A stretch of DNA of 64,000 nucleotides from Nocardia higoensis (lineage in GTDB: Bacteria > Actinomycetota > Actinomycetes > Mycobacteriales > Mycobacteriaceae): positions 372,001 to 436,000 of the forward strand of contig NZ_JADLQN010000003.1 in assembly GCF_015477835.1 (NCBI RefSeq), read 5' to 3'. Below the pieces are notes generated by a model. The model had not been told where the DNA came from. It made no database searches and worked only from the letters and a program-made list of their open reading frames with translations. Position 1 is the first letter of the stretch, and the number at the start of each line of letters is the position of its first letter. The translations under genes were made by a program, and so were the position numbers. This document shows positions 17,838-26,996 of the stretch, one piece after another.

Positions 17838-18701
17838 TTACCCCGAGATCCGGATTCCGGGGTCGACGCCCCAGATAGCCAAGGTCATGAACAGATCGGC
17901 GAACACGACCAGGATGATGCACATCTTGATCGCCCGGCCGGCCGCCACGCCGACGCCCTCCGGGCCGCCGGAGGCGAAGAACCCGTAGTAGCACTGGATG
18001 AATGTCGTGATCGCGACGAACACGATCGCTTTGAGCAGCGAGTAGAGCACGTCGGTCGGGATCAGGAATTGGTAGAAGTAGTGCGAGTAGGTGCCCGGGG
18101 CGGTGCCGCCGATCATCTGCACGGTCAGCGAGCAGGAGATGTAGGCGACCGCCAGGCCCAGGCAGTACAGCGGCACGATGGCCACGATGGCGGCGAACAT
18201 GCGCGTGCTGACCAGGTAGGGCAGCGGCCGGATCGCCACCGACTCGAGCGCGTCGATCTCCTCGGAGATGCGCATGGCGCCCAGCTGGGCGGTGAATCGG
18301 CAGCCCGCCTGGGCGGCGAAGGCCAGCGAGGCCAGCAGCGGGCCGAGTTCGCGGGTCGTCGCGAAGGCCGAGATCGCGCCGGTGATGGGGCTCAGGCCGA
18401 GCAGGTTCAGCGAGGTGTGTCCCTGGATGCCGACGGTCATTCCGCCGAAGGCGCTGAGGATGATGACGACCCCGATGGTGCCGCCGCCGACGACCAGGTT
18501 GCCGTTGCCCCAGGTGACATCGGTGAGCAGGCGCCACACTTCCTTGGGGTAGTGCTTGAGCGCCAGGGGGATCGAGCCCACCGACCGCAGGAAGAAGAAC
18601 ACCTGGTGGCCGATGCGGGCGAGCAGGTCGACCGGAGCCTGCGCGGTCTTCTTGAGTTGATATAGCGGCCGCAGCAGCGGCGGCACATAAGTCGACGACA
18701 C
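17838..18701 (-). CDS. yrbEB: MlaE family permease YrbEB
   Basis: 287-residue integral membrane protein with about five to six helices, of the MlaE/YrbE family of ABC-type lipid permeases. The family signature RISEEIDALESVAIRPLPYL (about 142-161) is the cytoplasmic coupling helix that contacts the ATPase. It pairs with YrbEA and with an MceG/Mkl ATPase that is not encoded in this window. Confidence 0.94.
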   Translation of the reverse strand: MSSTYVPPLLRPLYQLKKTAQAPVDLLARIGHQVFFFLRSVGSIPLALKHYPKEVWRLLTDVTWGNGNLVVGGGTIGVVIILSAFGGMTVGIQGHTSLNLLGLSPITGAISAFATTRELGPLLASLAFAAQAGCRFTAQLGAMRISEEIDALESVAIRPLPYLVSTRMFAAIVAIVPLYCLGLAVAYISCSLTVQMIGGTAPGTYSHYFYQFLIPTDVLYSLLKAIVFVAITTFIQCYYGFFASGGPEGVGVAAGRAIKMCIILVVFADLFMTLAIWGVDPGIRISG

Positions 18702-18705
18702 CGGC

Positions 18706-19563
18706 TCAGACCACCTGTGGGGGGAAGAGGGCGCTGTAGATCTGCGTGATCCCGAGGTTCACGCCGAAGAGCATGATGGCCGAGCTCACCACAGCGGAGT
18801 TGACGGAGTTCGCGACGCCGCCGGGGCCGCCGCGGGTGTTCAGACCGGTGTCGCAGGCGATGATCGCGGCCAGCAGACCGAAGATCATCGACTTGACCAG
18901 TGCGACGAAGAGGTCCCTGGTGACGGCGAACGAGGAGAAGGTGCCGATGTAGGAGCCGGGGGTGCCACCCTGGGCGAAGATGTTGAACACATAGCCGGTC
19001 AGGAATCCCACGAAGACGACGAAGCCGCACAGCAGCACGCTGACCAGCATCGCCGCGCCGAGCCGGGGGGCGACCAGCCTGCGCATGGGATCGACGCCCA
19101 TCACCTTCATGGCGTCGATCTCTTCCCGGATGGTGCGCGAGCCCAGGTCGGCGCAGATGGCCGAGCCGACCGCGCCCGCGATCATGATCGAGGTGACCAG
19201 CGGCGCGCCTTGCTGGACGATGCCCAGGCCGTTGGCCGCGCCGATGAACGAGGTGGCGCCGACCTGGCCGGCGACCGCGCCGACCTGGATGGAGACGATG
19301 ACGCCGATCGGGATGGCGACCAGCAGGGTGGGAGCGGCGGCCACATTCGCCATGAACGCGCACTGGCGGACGAACTCTCCGAAGGGGAACCGCCCACGGA
19401 AGATAGCGACGAACAACTCGGCGACCGCCGAGATACCCATGGTGATCTGGCGACCGAAGGTCTCCAGCGACCGTTTCGGGTGGTCTTCCCAATAGGCCCT
19501 CGTCCAATCGACCGCTTCACTTATGCGGGATCCTCCTCCGGGAGGACTCTTGGTCGACTGCAC
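18706..19563 (-). CDS. yrbEA: MlaE family permease YrbEA
   Basis: 285-residue MlaE-type permease, the first gene of the mce operon. The coupling-helix motif EEIDAMKVMGVDPMRRLVAPR type sequence lies at about residues 151-171. GTG 19563 is chosen because GAGAGGG lies about seven bases upstream. The four-base gap to yrbEB suggests translational coupling. A 9-bp perfect inverted repeat lies about 95-121 bp upstream. Confidence 0.94.
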   Translation of the reverse strand: MQSTKSPPGGGSRISEAVDWTRAYWEDHPKRSLETFGRQITMGISAVAELFVAIFRGRFPFGEFVRQCAFMANVAAAPTLLVAIPIGVIVSIQVGAVAGQVGATSFIGAANGLGIVQQGAPLVTSIMIAGAVGSAICADLGSRTIREEIDAMKVMGVDPMRRLVAPRLGAAMLVSVLLCGFVVFVGFLTGYVFNIFAQGGTPGSYIGTFSSFAVTRDLFVALVKSMIFGLLAAIIACDTGLNTRGGPGGVANSVNSAVVSSAIMLFGVNLGITQIYSALFPPQVV

Positions 19564-20051
19564 TGGCTAACCCCTCTCGACGCCGGTTGGACAACCCCGA
19601 CGACTTGTTTGCTTGAGGCACCTTACTACGGAGTAGTTCTCAACACACCACTGACATGTGATCGCAGTCATAGATTGCGATCACTCGCCCTAAAAGACTG
19701 GGAGACGCCACAGTGGCGCCCACGGCGAAGCAACCGAAAACCGAGAATTTTTGGGCACACATGGCAGCTCCAGCCCGGCGATATGGGCTCGAGCAATTGA
19801 GTCGGCGGAATTGCATGGAAAATAGTCATCTAAAATCTATTGCCGTATCCGAATGCTGTGGACATACCGCACAACCGGCGTGGAATATCGATGACACGCG
19901 CCGGATCCACCGTTTTGATACGGATACGCTATGACACGCCGGGTGAGCGGGGTACAAGCCGTGACCTCCGGCGAGACGCGACCGAGACCGAATACTGACA
20001 CGATGAATGCGACAGATTGATATCGTGCGGGCTTCCGACATCTGGAGGGAC
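19564..20051. other. divergent intergenic region, mce promoter side
   Basis: 488 bp between the divergent yrbEA and S1 protease genes. It holds the inverted repeat at 19658-19684, a smaller ACTAC-GGA-GTAGT palindrome at 19625-19637, and a relatively AT-rich stretch at about 19730-19860. Promoters for both directions should lie here, but no consensus -10/-35 pair is convincing. No gene is seen. Confidence 0.6.
19658..19684. promoter_or_regulatory. 9-bp perfect inverted repeat, candidate mce operator
   Basis: GTGATCGCA (19658-19666) and TGCGATCAC (19676-19684) are separated by nine bases. Symmetry and position, upstream of yrbEA, suit binding of a dimeric TetR- or GntR-type regulator; mce operons of mycobacteria are controlled by such proteins. 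No regulator gene lies next to it. Confidence 0.55.
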
Positions 20052-20726
20052 ATGTTCAGCAAACTCGCCAAGGCGGCCAACGCCGTCCTCGCCGTGGCCT
20101 TGGGCGCGGCGCTGCTCGGGACGGGCGCAGGGACCGCGGTGGCGGACCCGGGCGCGCCGGTGATCGGTGGCGGTTCGGGAATCATCGTCGACAACATGTA
20201 CGAGTGCACCGTCACCACGGTCGGCTACGACAACGCGGGCAGGCTGGTCGGCCTGACGGCGGGCCACTGCGGCGAGGCGGGCGCGCAGGTGTACTCGGAG
20301 ACCGATCCGGGCGCCGGCGTGGTCGGCCGTTTCGTCTACTCCGACCCCACCCTCGACTACGCGGTGATCCAGTTCCAGCCCGGCTCGATCACCCCCGTCA
20401 ACCGGATCGGCAATGTGACCATCACCGGGATCGGCGCGCCCGCCCAGTTCCCGATGATCGTCTGCAAGGAAGGCCGCACCACCGGTAACACCTGCGGTCT
20501 GGCCTACGGCGATATCTTCGGCAGCAATATGGAGACCTGGGCACAGATGTGCGTGGTGGAAGGCGATTCCGGCGCGCCGGTGGTCGTCGGATCGACGCTG
20601 GTCGGCATGGTGAACGCCTACCTGGCCATCGCGTGCTTCGGCCCCGAGGTCGGCACCAACATGACCACGATCATGGACGATCTCAACCGCCGCGGCGACA
20701 TCGGCGCGGGCTTCCGGCCCATCTGA
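20052..20726 (+). CDS. secreted S1 family serine protease
   Basis: 224-residue chymotrypsin-fold protease. A signal peptide at about 1-31 ends in VADP. The catalytic triad is visible as His in LTAGHCG (about H73), Asp in LDYAVIQF (about D102) and Ser in EGDSGAP (about S172). The substrate is unknown. ATG 20052 is preceded by CTGGAGGGA. It ends about 20 bp before a strong bidirectional terminator. Regulation may be shared with the AT-rich divergent region upstream. Confidence 0.88.
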   Translation: MFSKLAKAANAVLAVALGAALLGTGAGTAVADPGAPVIGGGSGIIVDNMYECTVTTVGYDNAGRLVGLTAGHCGEAGAQVYSETDPGAGVVGRFVYSDPTLDYAVIQFQPGSITPVNRIGNVTITGIGAPAQFPMIVCKEGRTTGNTCGLAYGDIFGSNMETWAQMCVVEGDSGAPVVVGSTLVGMVNAYLAIACFGPEVGTNMTTIMDDLNRRGDIGAGFRPI

Positions 20727-20747
20727 TCCGGCCGGTCACCAGCTGAT

Positions 20748-20787
20748 ACGACAAAGGAGCGGACCTTTCGGTCCGCTCCTTTGTCGT
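20748..20787. terminator. 18-bp perfect-stem bidirectional terminator
   Basis: An 18-bp perfect stem (20748-20765 with 20770-20787) has a four-base TTTC loop and lies between the convergent S1 protease and LppU-like genes. The stem begins ACGACAAAGGAGCGGACC. It should stop transcription from both sides. Confidence 0.85.
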
Positions 20788-20813
20788 CGACCCGCTTCCC
20801 CCCGGACCGGGCC

Positions 20814-21422
20814 CTACAACTCCTCGACGCAGACCACGAACCGGCGCTCGGTGTATTCGAACCCGAAGCCGGTGTCGCAGGCGCTCACATCGCCGACACC
20901 CTGGACGATCTCGTCGACCCGCACCGGCTGCAGACCGGACTCGCTGCAGTCGATGCGCTGCGGGTCCTCGCCGCCGATGTCCATGCAGCCGCCGATCACC
21001 CAGTCGATGTCCAGGCAGAACGCGCCCTGTTCCAGGCCGTTGAGGGTCTCGGCGTAGTAGTTGTCGCGATCGGCCGGGCACAGCGCGCTGAGGGTGGTCT
21101 TGTCGATGACCTTGTAGTTGGAGGCGCGGCTGCCACAGGACGCCCTGGCGATGGTGGCATCGGTGGTCGTGCCGCCCAGGGTCACGCAGTCACCGATCTC
21201 GGCCTGGAAGTCGGTGTCCCCGGCCTCCTCCGTCGTCGTACGCGGCGGGCTCGACTTCGGCGGGCCGGACTTGGGCGGCGGGCTGGTGGTGACGGCATCT
21301 ATGGTGCCGCCGACGGCGGGCTGGGCGCGGCCGTCGATGGTCGACCCACAGGCCGACAGTGTGAACGCCGCGACGGTGATGCCCACCGCGAGCGCGAGAC
21401 CGGATAACAATTGACGAGACAC
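20814..21422 (-). CDS. LppU-like lipoprotein
   Basis: 202-residue predicted lipoprotein with lipobox LSAC (Cys near residue 25) after a short signal sequence. A Pro/Ser/Thr-rich linker (about 45-65) leads to a Cys-rich extracellular domain (about 75-200) with about eight cysteines, including GDCVTLGG and GGCMDIGG blocks, probably disulfide-bonded. This layout matches the LppU family of mycobacteria. The function is unknown. GTG 21422 is chosen because GGGAGGA lies upstream. Confidence 0.75.
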   Translation of the reverse strand: MSRQLLSGLALAVGITVAAFTLSACGSTIDGRAQPAVGGTIDAVTTSPPPKSGPPKSSPPRTTTEEAGDTDFQAEIGDCVTLGGTTTDATIARASCGSRASNYKVIDKTTLSALCPADRDNYYAETLNGLEQGAFCLDIDWVIGGCMDIGGEDPQRIDCSESGLQPVRVDEIVQGVGDVSACDTGFGFEYTERRFVVCVEEL

Positions 21423-21632
21423 GTACAGTCCTCCCGAGCTGTAACGCTCCGAACTCACACCCGGCCTGTTGACCCGCAGATGACGAGCTGAGCGGAAATA
21501 CCACGCCATGCATACACCACCCGCGCCGTCACCGTCGAGTCACCGGTAGGCCCGGACCCCCTCACCCGCGCCGACACACCTCCAGCAATCTGTCTGGGTA
21601 TGGTGGTGACCACGGCGCGAAAGGGGCCATTC

Positions 21633-22163
21633 ATGAACCTGATCAGGGCGGTCATCTGCTCGGCCGCCGCATTGGGCACCGCGGTCACGGCACCGGCGAC
21701 AGCCTCAGCAACCCCTCTGCATTGCACCGCGGAGCGCGGCGCGGACCTCACCCGCATCGAGGGCGGCACCGGGTGCCGGGCTGCCACGGACGAGCGAGGG
21801 CTCGCGCTGGCGACGGGCTCGGACGGGGTGGGATACGCCTACGCCGCGATGGGCGCGACGGCGTTCGGTCTCGGCGCGGCGGGCGGCGTCGGCGCCAGCG
21901 AGGGATTCGGCGGCATCCCGATCGCCCTGGGCTTCGGCCCCGACGCGATGGCGCTGAGTTCGGTCGCCGATCCCGTGCCGTACGACGGTCAGCAGGTGGC
22001 GGTGGCGATCGCCTTCGAAGGTTCCCGCGCGGAGGTCGGTGGAACCGCCGACGGCACGGTGGTCTGCCTCGGCGCGGGCGCCTTCGCCTGGAACACCACC
22101 AGCGGCGCGAGCTGCCTGGCGACGCCCTTCGGGAACTGGACGCCCACCCCACCCGCCTCCTGA
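21633..22163 (+). CDS. DUF6764-like exported protein
   Basis: 176-residue exported protein. The signal peptide (about 1-27, ending in ATASA-TP) is followed by a Gly/Ala-rich domain with four cysteines (HCTAE, GCRAAT, VVCLGA, SCLATP). The Cys pattern and Gly-rich blocks match small secreted proteins found in Nocardia and mycobacteria, assigned here to DUF6764 from memory. ATG 21633 follows AAAGGGG. Its role is unknown. Confidence 0.7.
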   Translation: MNLIRAVICSAAALGTAVTAPATASATPLHCTAERGADLTRIEGGTGCRAATDERGLALATGSDGVGYAYAAMGATAFGLGAAGGVGASEGFGGIPIALGFGPDAMALSSVADPVPYDGQQVAVAIAFEGSRAEVGGTADGTVVCLGAGAFAWNTTSGASCLATPFGNWTPTPPAS

Positions 22164-22611
22164 TGCCCTCGCGCTCGACTCGATGCGCCGGGGGCGACCG
22201 GACAAGGGGTGGTGATATGCCTCACAACGCCGTCCCGTCTGCCCGCAAACCGAACGTACGGCATACGGTCCGCGCGACCACCGGGCGAGGGTGTGACCGG
22301 CGATTTTCACCGAAATCCCTGCCGGACAACAACTTCTGTGACAGCGATCACTCATCGCCACTGTGACGCATGACCATCGGCGACGAGTGGCCCCGGGGCG
22401 GGCGCGGAGGGTAGGAATGGACGCGGTCGGGCCGTCATACCCGCGGGCCCGGTGACAGATCCCGGTCCCGCATCAATACCCGTGGACCTGCTTCGCGAAA
22501 CCCGCACGTGATCGACCCCCTGGGGAGATCCACTCGGGAGCTCTCCGCCTCAGGGGATCGTCGAGGCGCCACACCGAGGAAATCTCCCGCGCCTCCGCGC
22601 GGGCGGATGGA
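22164..22611. other. long leader region upstream of L,D-transpeptidase
   Basis: 448 bp without a convincing gene. It holds a Crp-like palindrome at 22337-22352 and, closer to the next gene, a GC-rich segment (about 22440-22600) with several possible hairpins. The length suggests a long 5' leader. No known riboswitch class could be matched. Confidence 0.45.
22337..22352. promoter_or_regulatory. Crp/GlxR-like binding site
   Basis: TGTGACAGCGATCACT matches the Crp-family consensus TGTGA-N6-TCACA at nine of ten fixed positions. In Corynebacteriales this class of site is bound by GlxR/Crp-type cAMP regulators. It lies about 260 bp before the L,D-transpeptidase start. Confidence 0.45.
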
Positions 22612-23523
22612 ATGGACGATTTACCAATGCATGCCGCTTCGAACAACAGGTCGCTGCCGACGCGAGACCGGCTGTCCTACCGGCTTCGCCAGGGCGTCCT
22701 CTTGTCCGCGTCGATCGCCGCCGCGGGCGCGCTGATCATCGCTCCGGCCCACGCCGAGCCGCTGATCCCCGGTGTCGACCTCGGGTCGACCGCACCGCTG
22801 GTGAGCGAACCCGAGCCGCAGCCCAACTTCGCGCCGCCGAACATCAACATCGCCGACGGCGAGACGGTGGGCGTGGCGCAGCCGATCATCATCACCTTCA
22901 AGGAGCCGATCGCCGATCGCGCCGTCGCGGAGAAGGCCATCGAGATCACCTCCTCGAACGAGGCGCCCGGCCACTTCTACTGGTGGAGCGACAGGCAGGT
23001 CCGCTGGAAGCCGAACGAGTTCTGGCCGGCCAACACCGATGTCTTCGTCAAGGCAGGCGGCACGACCAGCGCGTTCCGTATCGGCGACGCCCTGATCGCC
23101 ACCGCCGACGACACCACCAAGACCATCACCATCACCCGCAACGGCGAGGTGATCAAGACCATGCCGACCTCGATGGGCAAGCCCGGCCACGAGACCCCCA
23201 ACGGCACCTACATCGTCGGCGAACGCCATCGCGAGATGGTCATGGACTCCTCCACCTACGGTGTGCCGGTCGACGCGCCCGAGGGTTACAAGCTCGACGT
23301 GGAGTACGCGACCCGCATCTCCAACAGCGGCATCTTCGTGCACGCCGCGCCGTGGTCGGTGGCTCAGCAGGGCGTATCCAACGTCAGCCACGGCTGCCTG
23401 AACGTCAGTACCGAGGACGCCCGCTGGTTCTTCGAGAACGCCCAGAAGGGCGACCCGGTCATCGTGCAGAACACCGCGGGCGGCACCCTGAACGCCCGCG
23501 ACGGTCTGGGCGACTGGAACTGA
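22612..23523 (+). CDS. L,D-transpeptidase with Ig-like domain
   Basis: 303-residue exported enzyme that makes 3-3 cross-links in peptidoglycan. A signal/anchor segment lies at about 26-46. A bacterial Ig-like domain follows (about 75-165) and then the YkuD catalytic domain (about 165-290). The catalytic site is visible as SGIFVHAAPW and SHGCLNVS with the nucleophile Cys near residue 262. This is the layout of the mycobacterial LdtMt group. The start could be ATG 22612 or ATG 22627; neither has a strong ribosome binding site. A terminator follows the gene. Confidence 0.92.
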   Translation: MDDLPMHAASNNRSLPTRDRLSYRLRQGVLLSASIAAAGALIIAPAHAEPLIPGVDLGSTAPLVSEPEPQPNFAPPNINIADGETVGVAQPIIITFKEPIADRAVAEKAIEITSSNEAPGHFYWWSDRQVRWKPNEFWPANTDVFVKAGGTTSAFRIGDALIATADDTTKTITITRNGEVIKTMPTSMGKPGHETPNGTYIVGERHREMVMDSSTYGVPVDAPEGYKLDVEYATRISNSGIFVHAAPWSVAQQGVSNVSHGCLNVSTEDARWFFENAQKGDPVIVQNTAGGTLNARDGLGDWN

Positions 23524-23542
23524 TCGACCGACCCCTTCGAAC

Positions 23543-23579
23543 CAGACGCCGGCCGCGCCATCCGCGCGACCGGCGTCTG
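23543..23579. terminator. hairpin between L,D-transpeptidase and M13 protease genes
   Basis: A 10-bp stem CAGACGCCGG / CCGGCGTCTG with a 17-nt GC-rich loop separates two convergent genes, then TCTTCG. It is probably a bidirectional terminator. Confidence 0.7.
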
Positions 23580-23587
23580 CTCTTCGT

Positions 23588-25648
23588 TCACCAGATGCGG
23601 ACGCGCTCGGCCGGGTCGAGGTAGAGCGCGTCACCCGGTTCGACGCCGAAGGCCTCGTGGAAGACGTCGATATTGCGCACCACCGCGTTGCACCGGAACT
23701 CCGGCGGCGAATGCGGGTCGACGGCCAGCCGGCGGATCGCCTCCTCCTCGCGCGCCTTGGTGCGCCACACCTGCGCCCAGCCGAAGAAGACCCGCTGCAA
23801 GCCGGTGAGACCGTCGATCACCGGGGCCTGCTCGGCGGCGAGGGCGATCTCGTAAGCCTGCAGGGCGATGGACAGCCCGCCCAGATCGCCGATGTTCTCG
23901 CCGATGGTGAACTCACCGTTGACCGTATGTTCCTCGCCCAGGTCCTTGGGCGAGAGCACGTCGTACTGCTCGATCAGGGCCCTGGTGCGCTTGCCGAACT
24001 CGGCCCGGTCGGCGTCGGTCCACCAGTCGATCATGTTGCCGTCGCCGTCGTACTTGGCGCCCTGGTCGTCGAAGCCGTGGCCGATCTCATGGCCGATCAC
24101 CGCGCCGATGCCGCCGTAGTTGGCGGCGTCGTCGGCGTTCATGTCGAAGAACGGCGGTTGCAGGATCGCGGCCGGGAAGACGATCTCGTTCATGCCCGGG
24201 TTGTAGTAGGCGTTGACCGTCTGCGGTGTCATGAACCACTCGTCCCGGTCGACCGGCCCACCGAGTTTGCGCAGTTCCCGGTCGTGCTCGAAGGCGCAGC
24301 CGTTGCGGTAGTTGCCGAGCAGGTCCATCGGGTCGATGCGCAGCCCGGAATAGTCGCGCCAGCGGTCCGGGTAACCGATCTTGGGGGTGAACTTCTCCAG
24401 TTTGGCCAGCGCGGCCTGCCTGGTCTGCGGGCTCATCCAGGCGAGCTCGGTGATGTTGCGCCGGTAGGCCTCGGTGAGGTTGGCGACCATCTCCTGCATC
24501 TTCGCCTTGGCCTCGGGCGGGAAGTGCTCGGCCACATACAGTTTGCCGACCGCTTCACCCAGCAGCTCCTGCACCAGCGAGACCCCGCGCTTCCAGCGTT
24601 CGCGGTTCTCGGTGGCGCCGGTGAGGGTGCGCCCGTAGAAGTCGAAGTTCTCGGCCACGATGTCGTCGGTGAGATACGGCGCGCGGGCGTGCAGCAGTCG
24701 CCAGGCGGCCCACGCCTGCCAGTCGGCGAGATCGGTCTCGGCCCACAGACGGGCGAAGACGCCCAGGTAATCGGGCTGGCGCACAACCACTTCGGCGAAC
24801 AATTCCGGGCCGGTTCGGTCGACTCCTTCGGCCAGCGCCGATGTCCACGCGGCCCAGTCGAATTCGGGATGCTCGGTACGCAGTGCCTCGAAAGTGGTGA
24901 GGTTGTAACTCAGCTCGGCATCGCGGCGGCGCACCACGTCCCAGTGGCCCGCGGCGAGTGCGCGTTCGATGCCGAAGATCCGCTGCCCGACGGTGCCGAG
25001 GTCCGGCGGCAGCAGGGCGCCCACGCGCGGGTCGGCGGCCGCGAGGGCGAACATGCGCTCGATGTGGGCGATGTACGCCGTTCTGATCTCGGCGTATTCG
25101 TCCTGGCGGTAATAGGACTCGTCGGGCAGGCCGAGGCCGGACTGGTACATCTGGATCAGGTACCGGCTGGAGTTCTTGGCGTCGGAATCGATGTAGAAGC
25201 CGACCGCGCCGGACACGCCGGTGCGATGCCATCGCCCCAACAGCGCCGCGAAGGCCGAGCGGTCGGCCAGCTCGCGTAGGGCGGCCAGTTCCCCGGCGAT
25301 CGGCGACAAGCCCGCGGCCGCCACCGTCTCGGTGTCCATGAAGGATCGGTAGAGGTCGCCGATCCGACGGGCGTCGGCGGTACCGTTCGCCGCACCGCCG
25401 TTCCCACCGGCGGTGCTGCCGGACGTGGTGTACGCACCGTCGGCACACCGCGCGATGATGGCCTGCACGTCGAGTTCGGCCTGGTCGTACAGGTCGCGGA
25501 AAGCGCCGTCGACGGCGCGGTCGGCGGGAATCTCGTGCTCGGCCAGCCACTTGCCGTTGACGTGCGCGAACAGGTCGTCCTGGACCCGGACGGCCTGGTC
25601 CAGGTGGGATAGATCGATACCGGAAGGACTGATCAGCTCGGAGGTCAC
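23588..25648 (-). CDS. M13 family zinc metallopeptidase (PepO type)
   Basis: 686-residue neprilysin-like peptidase. The zinc motif HEIGH lies in VIGHEIGHGFDDQGA (about 519-523), the third zinc ligand is the Glu of GENIGDLGG (about 585), and the substrate-binding NAYYN motif is just before. The C-terminus VRIW fits the family. There is no obvious signal peptide, so it is likely cytoplasmic or released by a non-classical route, like mycobacterial Zmp1. GTG 25648 is chosen because the open frame upstream of it is basic and unlike the family. Confidence 0.93.
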   Translation of the reverse strand: MTSELISPSGIDLSHLDQAVRVQDDLFAHVNGKWLAEHEIPADRAVDGAFRDLYDQAELDVQAIIARCADGAYTTSGSTAGGNGGAANGTADARRIGDLYRSFMDTETVAAAGLSPIAGELAALRELADRSAFAALLGRWHRTGVSGAVGFYIDSDAKNSSRYLIQMYQSGLGLPDESYYRQDEYAEIRTAYIAHIERMFALAAADPRVGALLPPDLGTVGQRIFGIERALAAGHWDVVRRRDAELSYNLTTFEALRTEHPEFDWAAWTSALAEGVDRTGPELFAEVVVRQPDYLGVFARLWAETDLADWQAWAAWRLLHARAPYLTDDIVAENFDFYGRTLTGATENRERWKRGVSLVQELLGEAVGKLYVAEHFPPEAKAKMQEMVANLTEAYRRNITELAWMSPQTRQAALAKLEKFTPKIGYPDRWRDYSGLRIDPMDLLGNYRNGCAFEHDRELRKLGGPVDRDEWFMTPQTVNAYYNPGMNEIVFPAAILQPPFFDMNADDAANYGGIGAVIGHEIGHGFDDQGAKYDGDGNMIDWWTDADRAEFGKRTRALIEQYDVLSPKDLGEEHTVNGEFTIGENIGDLGGLSIALQAYEIALAAEQAPVIDGLTGLQRVFFGWAQVWRTKAREEEAIRRLAVDPHSPPEFRCNAVVRNIDVFHEAFGVEPGDALYLDPAERVRIW

Positions 25649-25719
25649 GCAGTCCAGTATGCCGATCGCCGTGTCCGTACGGCCCGGGTCGCCGGGCGCG
25701 AGCGCCCGCGGGAGCGGGC

Positions 25720-26094
25720 TCAGCCCGGCTGCGGAACCCGGTCGAATTCGCCGTCGGCGACCCCGCCGAGGAAGGCGTCCCATTCGGCGCGGGTGAAGGT
25801 CAGCACCGTGCCGTCACGGCGCAACTCCACACCGCCCCCGGCGTTCTCGGTGATCAACTCGGGGGCCGGGCCACCGGACCGCAGCCGCGCCACCAGGTCG
25901 TCCCATTCGGACGCGGTCACCGAGAGGACGGGCTGAGCCGCGTGCTCGCCGGCGGCCCCGCAGCGATATTTGCTGTCCCGTATCCACACGGCGTCCGCGC
26001 CGAACTTCACTTCGACGCACTGGTTGCCGTTGTTGGACCGGGACGAGGTGAACCAGCCTGTGCGAATCGGCCGGCCCCCGGCGTTGGTGGCCAT
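25720..26094 (-). CDS. DUF397 protein, two-part
   Basis: 124-residue protein. The first half (about 11-62) is a clear DUF397 domain (TGWFTSSRSNNGNQCVEVKF and VWIRDSKY). The second half (about 66-120) contains WDDLVARLR and WDAFLGGVADGEF, which resembles a second, degenerate copy. It lies ten bases after an XRE regulator on the same strand; such XRE/DUF397 pairs are common in Actinobacteria (WhiJ-like) and the small partner modulates the regulator. What triggers it is unknown. Confidence 0.88.
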   Translation of the reverse strand: MATNAGGRPIRTGWFTSSRSNNGNQCVEVKFGADAVWIRDSKYRCGAAGEHAAQPVLSVTASEWDDLVARLRSGGPAPELITENAGGGVELRRDGTVLTFTRAEWDAFLGGVADGEFDRVPQPG

Positions 26095-26104
26095 GCCGCA
26101 GAGT

Positions 26105-26956
26105 CTACCCCCGTGCGTAATCCCTGATCAGGGCTTCGGAATCGGTTCGTGACAGGGCCTGCTCGAGAGCCCGCAGGTACGCGAAGCCCAGATCGCGCAC
26201 CAGCTCCGGATCTTCCACCGGGCCGCCGAACACCGCACTCTCCGCCCAGCCGAACGTCGGTAGCTGTTCACTTGCGAAGTCGATCAGGTGGAAGCTGGAT
26301 CCGCCGAGGATCGCCCCGTCGGGCGCGCTGAACGGGATGACCCGTACGTCGAGGGTGTCGAGCTCGTCGATCAGCGCGACCAGGTGCTCGAGCTGACCCC
26401 GCAGGGTCTGCCGACCACCGGTCTGCTGGAGCAGGGTCGCCTCCCCGATCACGGCGGTCAGCTCCACCCGATCCGGGCCTCGCAACCGCTGCTGCCTGCG
26501 CATCCGGATGGCGACCAGCTGGTCGACCTGCACCGGCCGGATCATCACGTCGGCGCTGATGAGCGCTCGCGCGTACGCCTCGGTCTGCAGCAGACCAGGC
26601 ACGATCAAGCTGTCGTAGCTGCGGATGCTCTGCGCGCCGTGCTCCATGCCGTAGAGCCGCTGTAGCTCCGGGCCGATCAGCGCGGAGGACTTGCTCCACC
26701 ACCCACGCTGTTTGCCAGCTTGTAGCAGGTCGAGCAATTCCGCGCGTTCCTCGCCCTCGACCTCGAGCAGATCCAGGACCGGGACGATGGTCCGGCCGGT
26801 GAGCACGCGCCTGCCGTTCTCCACGTGCGACCAGTTGGCCGGGGTGAAACCGACCTGTCTGGCGAAGCTCGCCGAGTCGAATCCGTGCTGTTCACGCAGC
26901 TCACGCAGGCGAAGCACCAATTCCCAGCGGGCGACGGTCGGCGAGACGGGTGCCAT
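26105..26956 (-). CDS. XRE family regulator with DUF5753
   Basis: 283-residue regulator. A Cro/C1-type helix-turn-helix lies at about residues 14-70 (LRELREQHGFDSASFARQVGF, then WSHVENGRR). A DUF5753 ligand-like domain follows (about 85-275) and contains RSYDSLIVPGLLQTEAYARAL. This is the WhiJ-type partner of the adjacent DUF397 gene. ATG 26956 gives the usual N-terminus. Two TGTCAC-containing repeats lie upstream and may be its own operator. Confidence 0.93.
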   Translation of the reverse strand: MAPVSPTVARWELVLRLRELREQHGFDSASFARQVGFTPANWSHVENGRRVLTGRTIVPVLDLLEVEGEERAELLDLLQAGKQRGWWSKSSALIGPELQRLYGMEHGAQSIRSYDSLIVPGLLQTEAYARALISADVMIRPVQVDQLVAIRMRRQQRLRGPDRVELTAVIGEATLLQQTGGRQTLRGQLEHLVALIDELDTLDVRVIPFSAPDGAILGGSSFHLIDFASEQLPTFGWAESAVFGGPVEDPELVRDLGFAYLRALEQALSRTDSEALIRDYARG

Positions 26957-26996
26957 ACGAGTCGATGCTACTTCGTGATCGACCAGCCGTCGGTGA

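Noticed and set aside
19713..19934. Possible 73-residue protein in the mce/S1 protease gap.
   Set aside because: AT-rich, poor codon pattern, no ribosome binding site and no known family; more likely promoter DNA.
22440..22611. Possible ydaO-type c-di-AMP riboswitch before the L,D-transpeptidase.
   Set aside because: The conserved core sequence blocks of that riboswitch could not be found by eye; only general hairpins are present.
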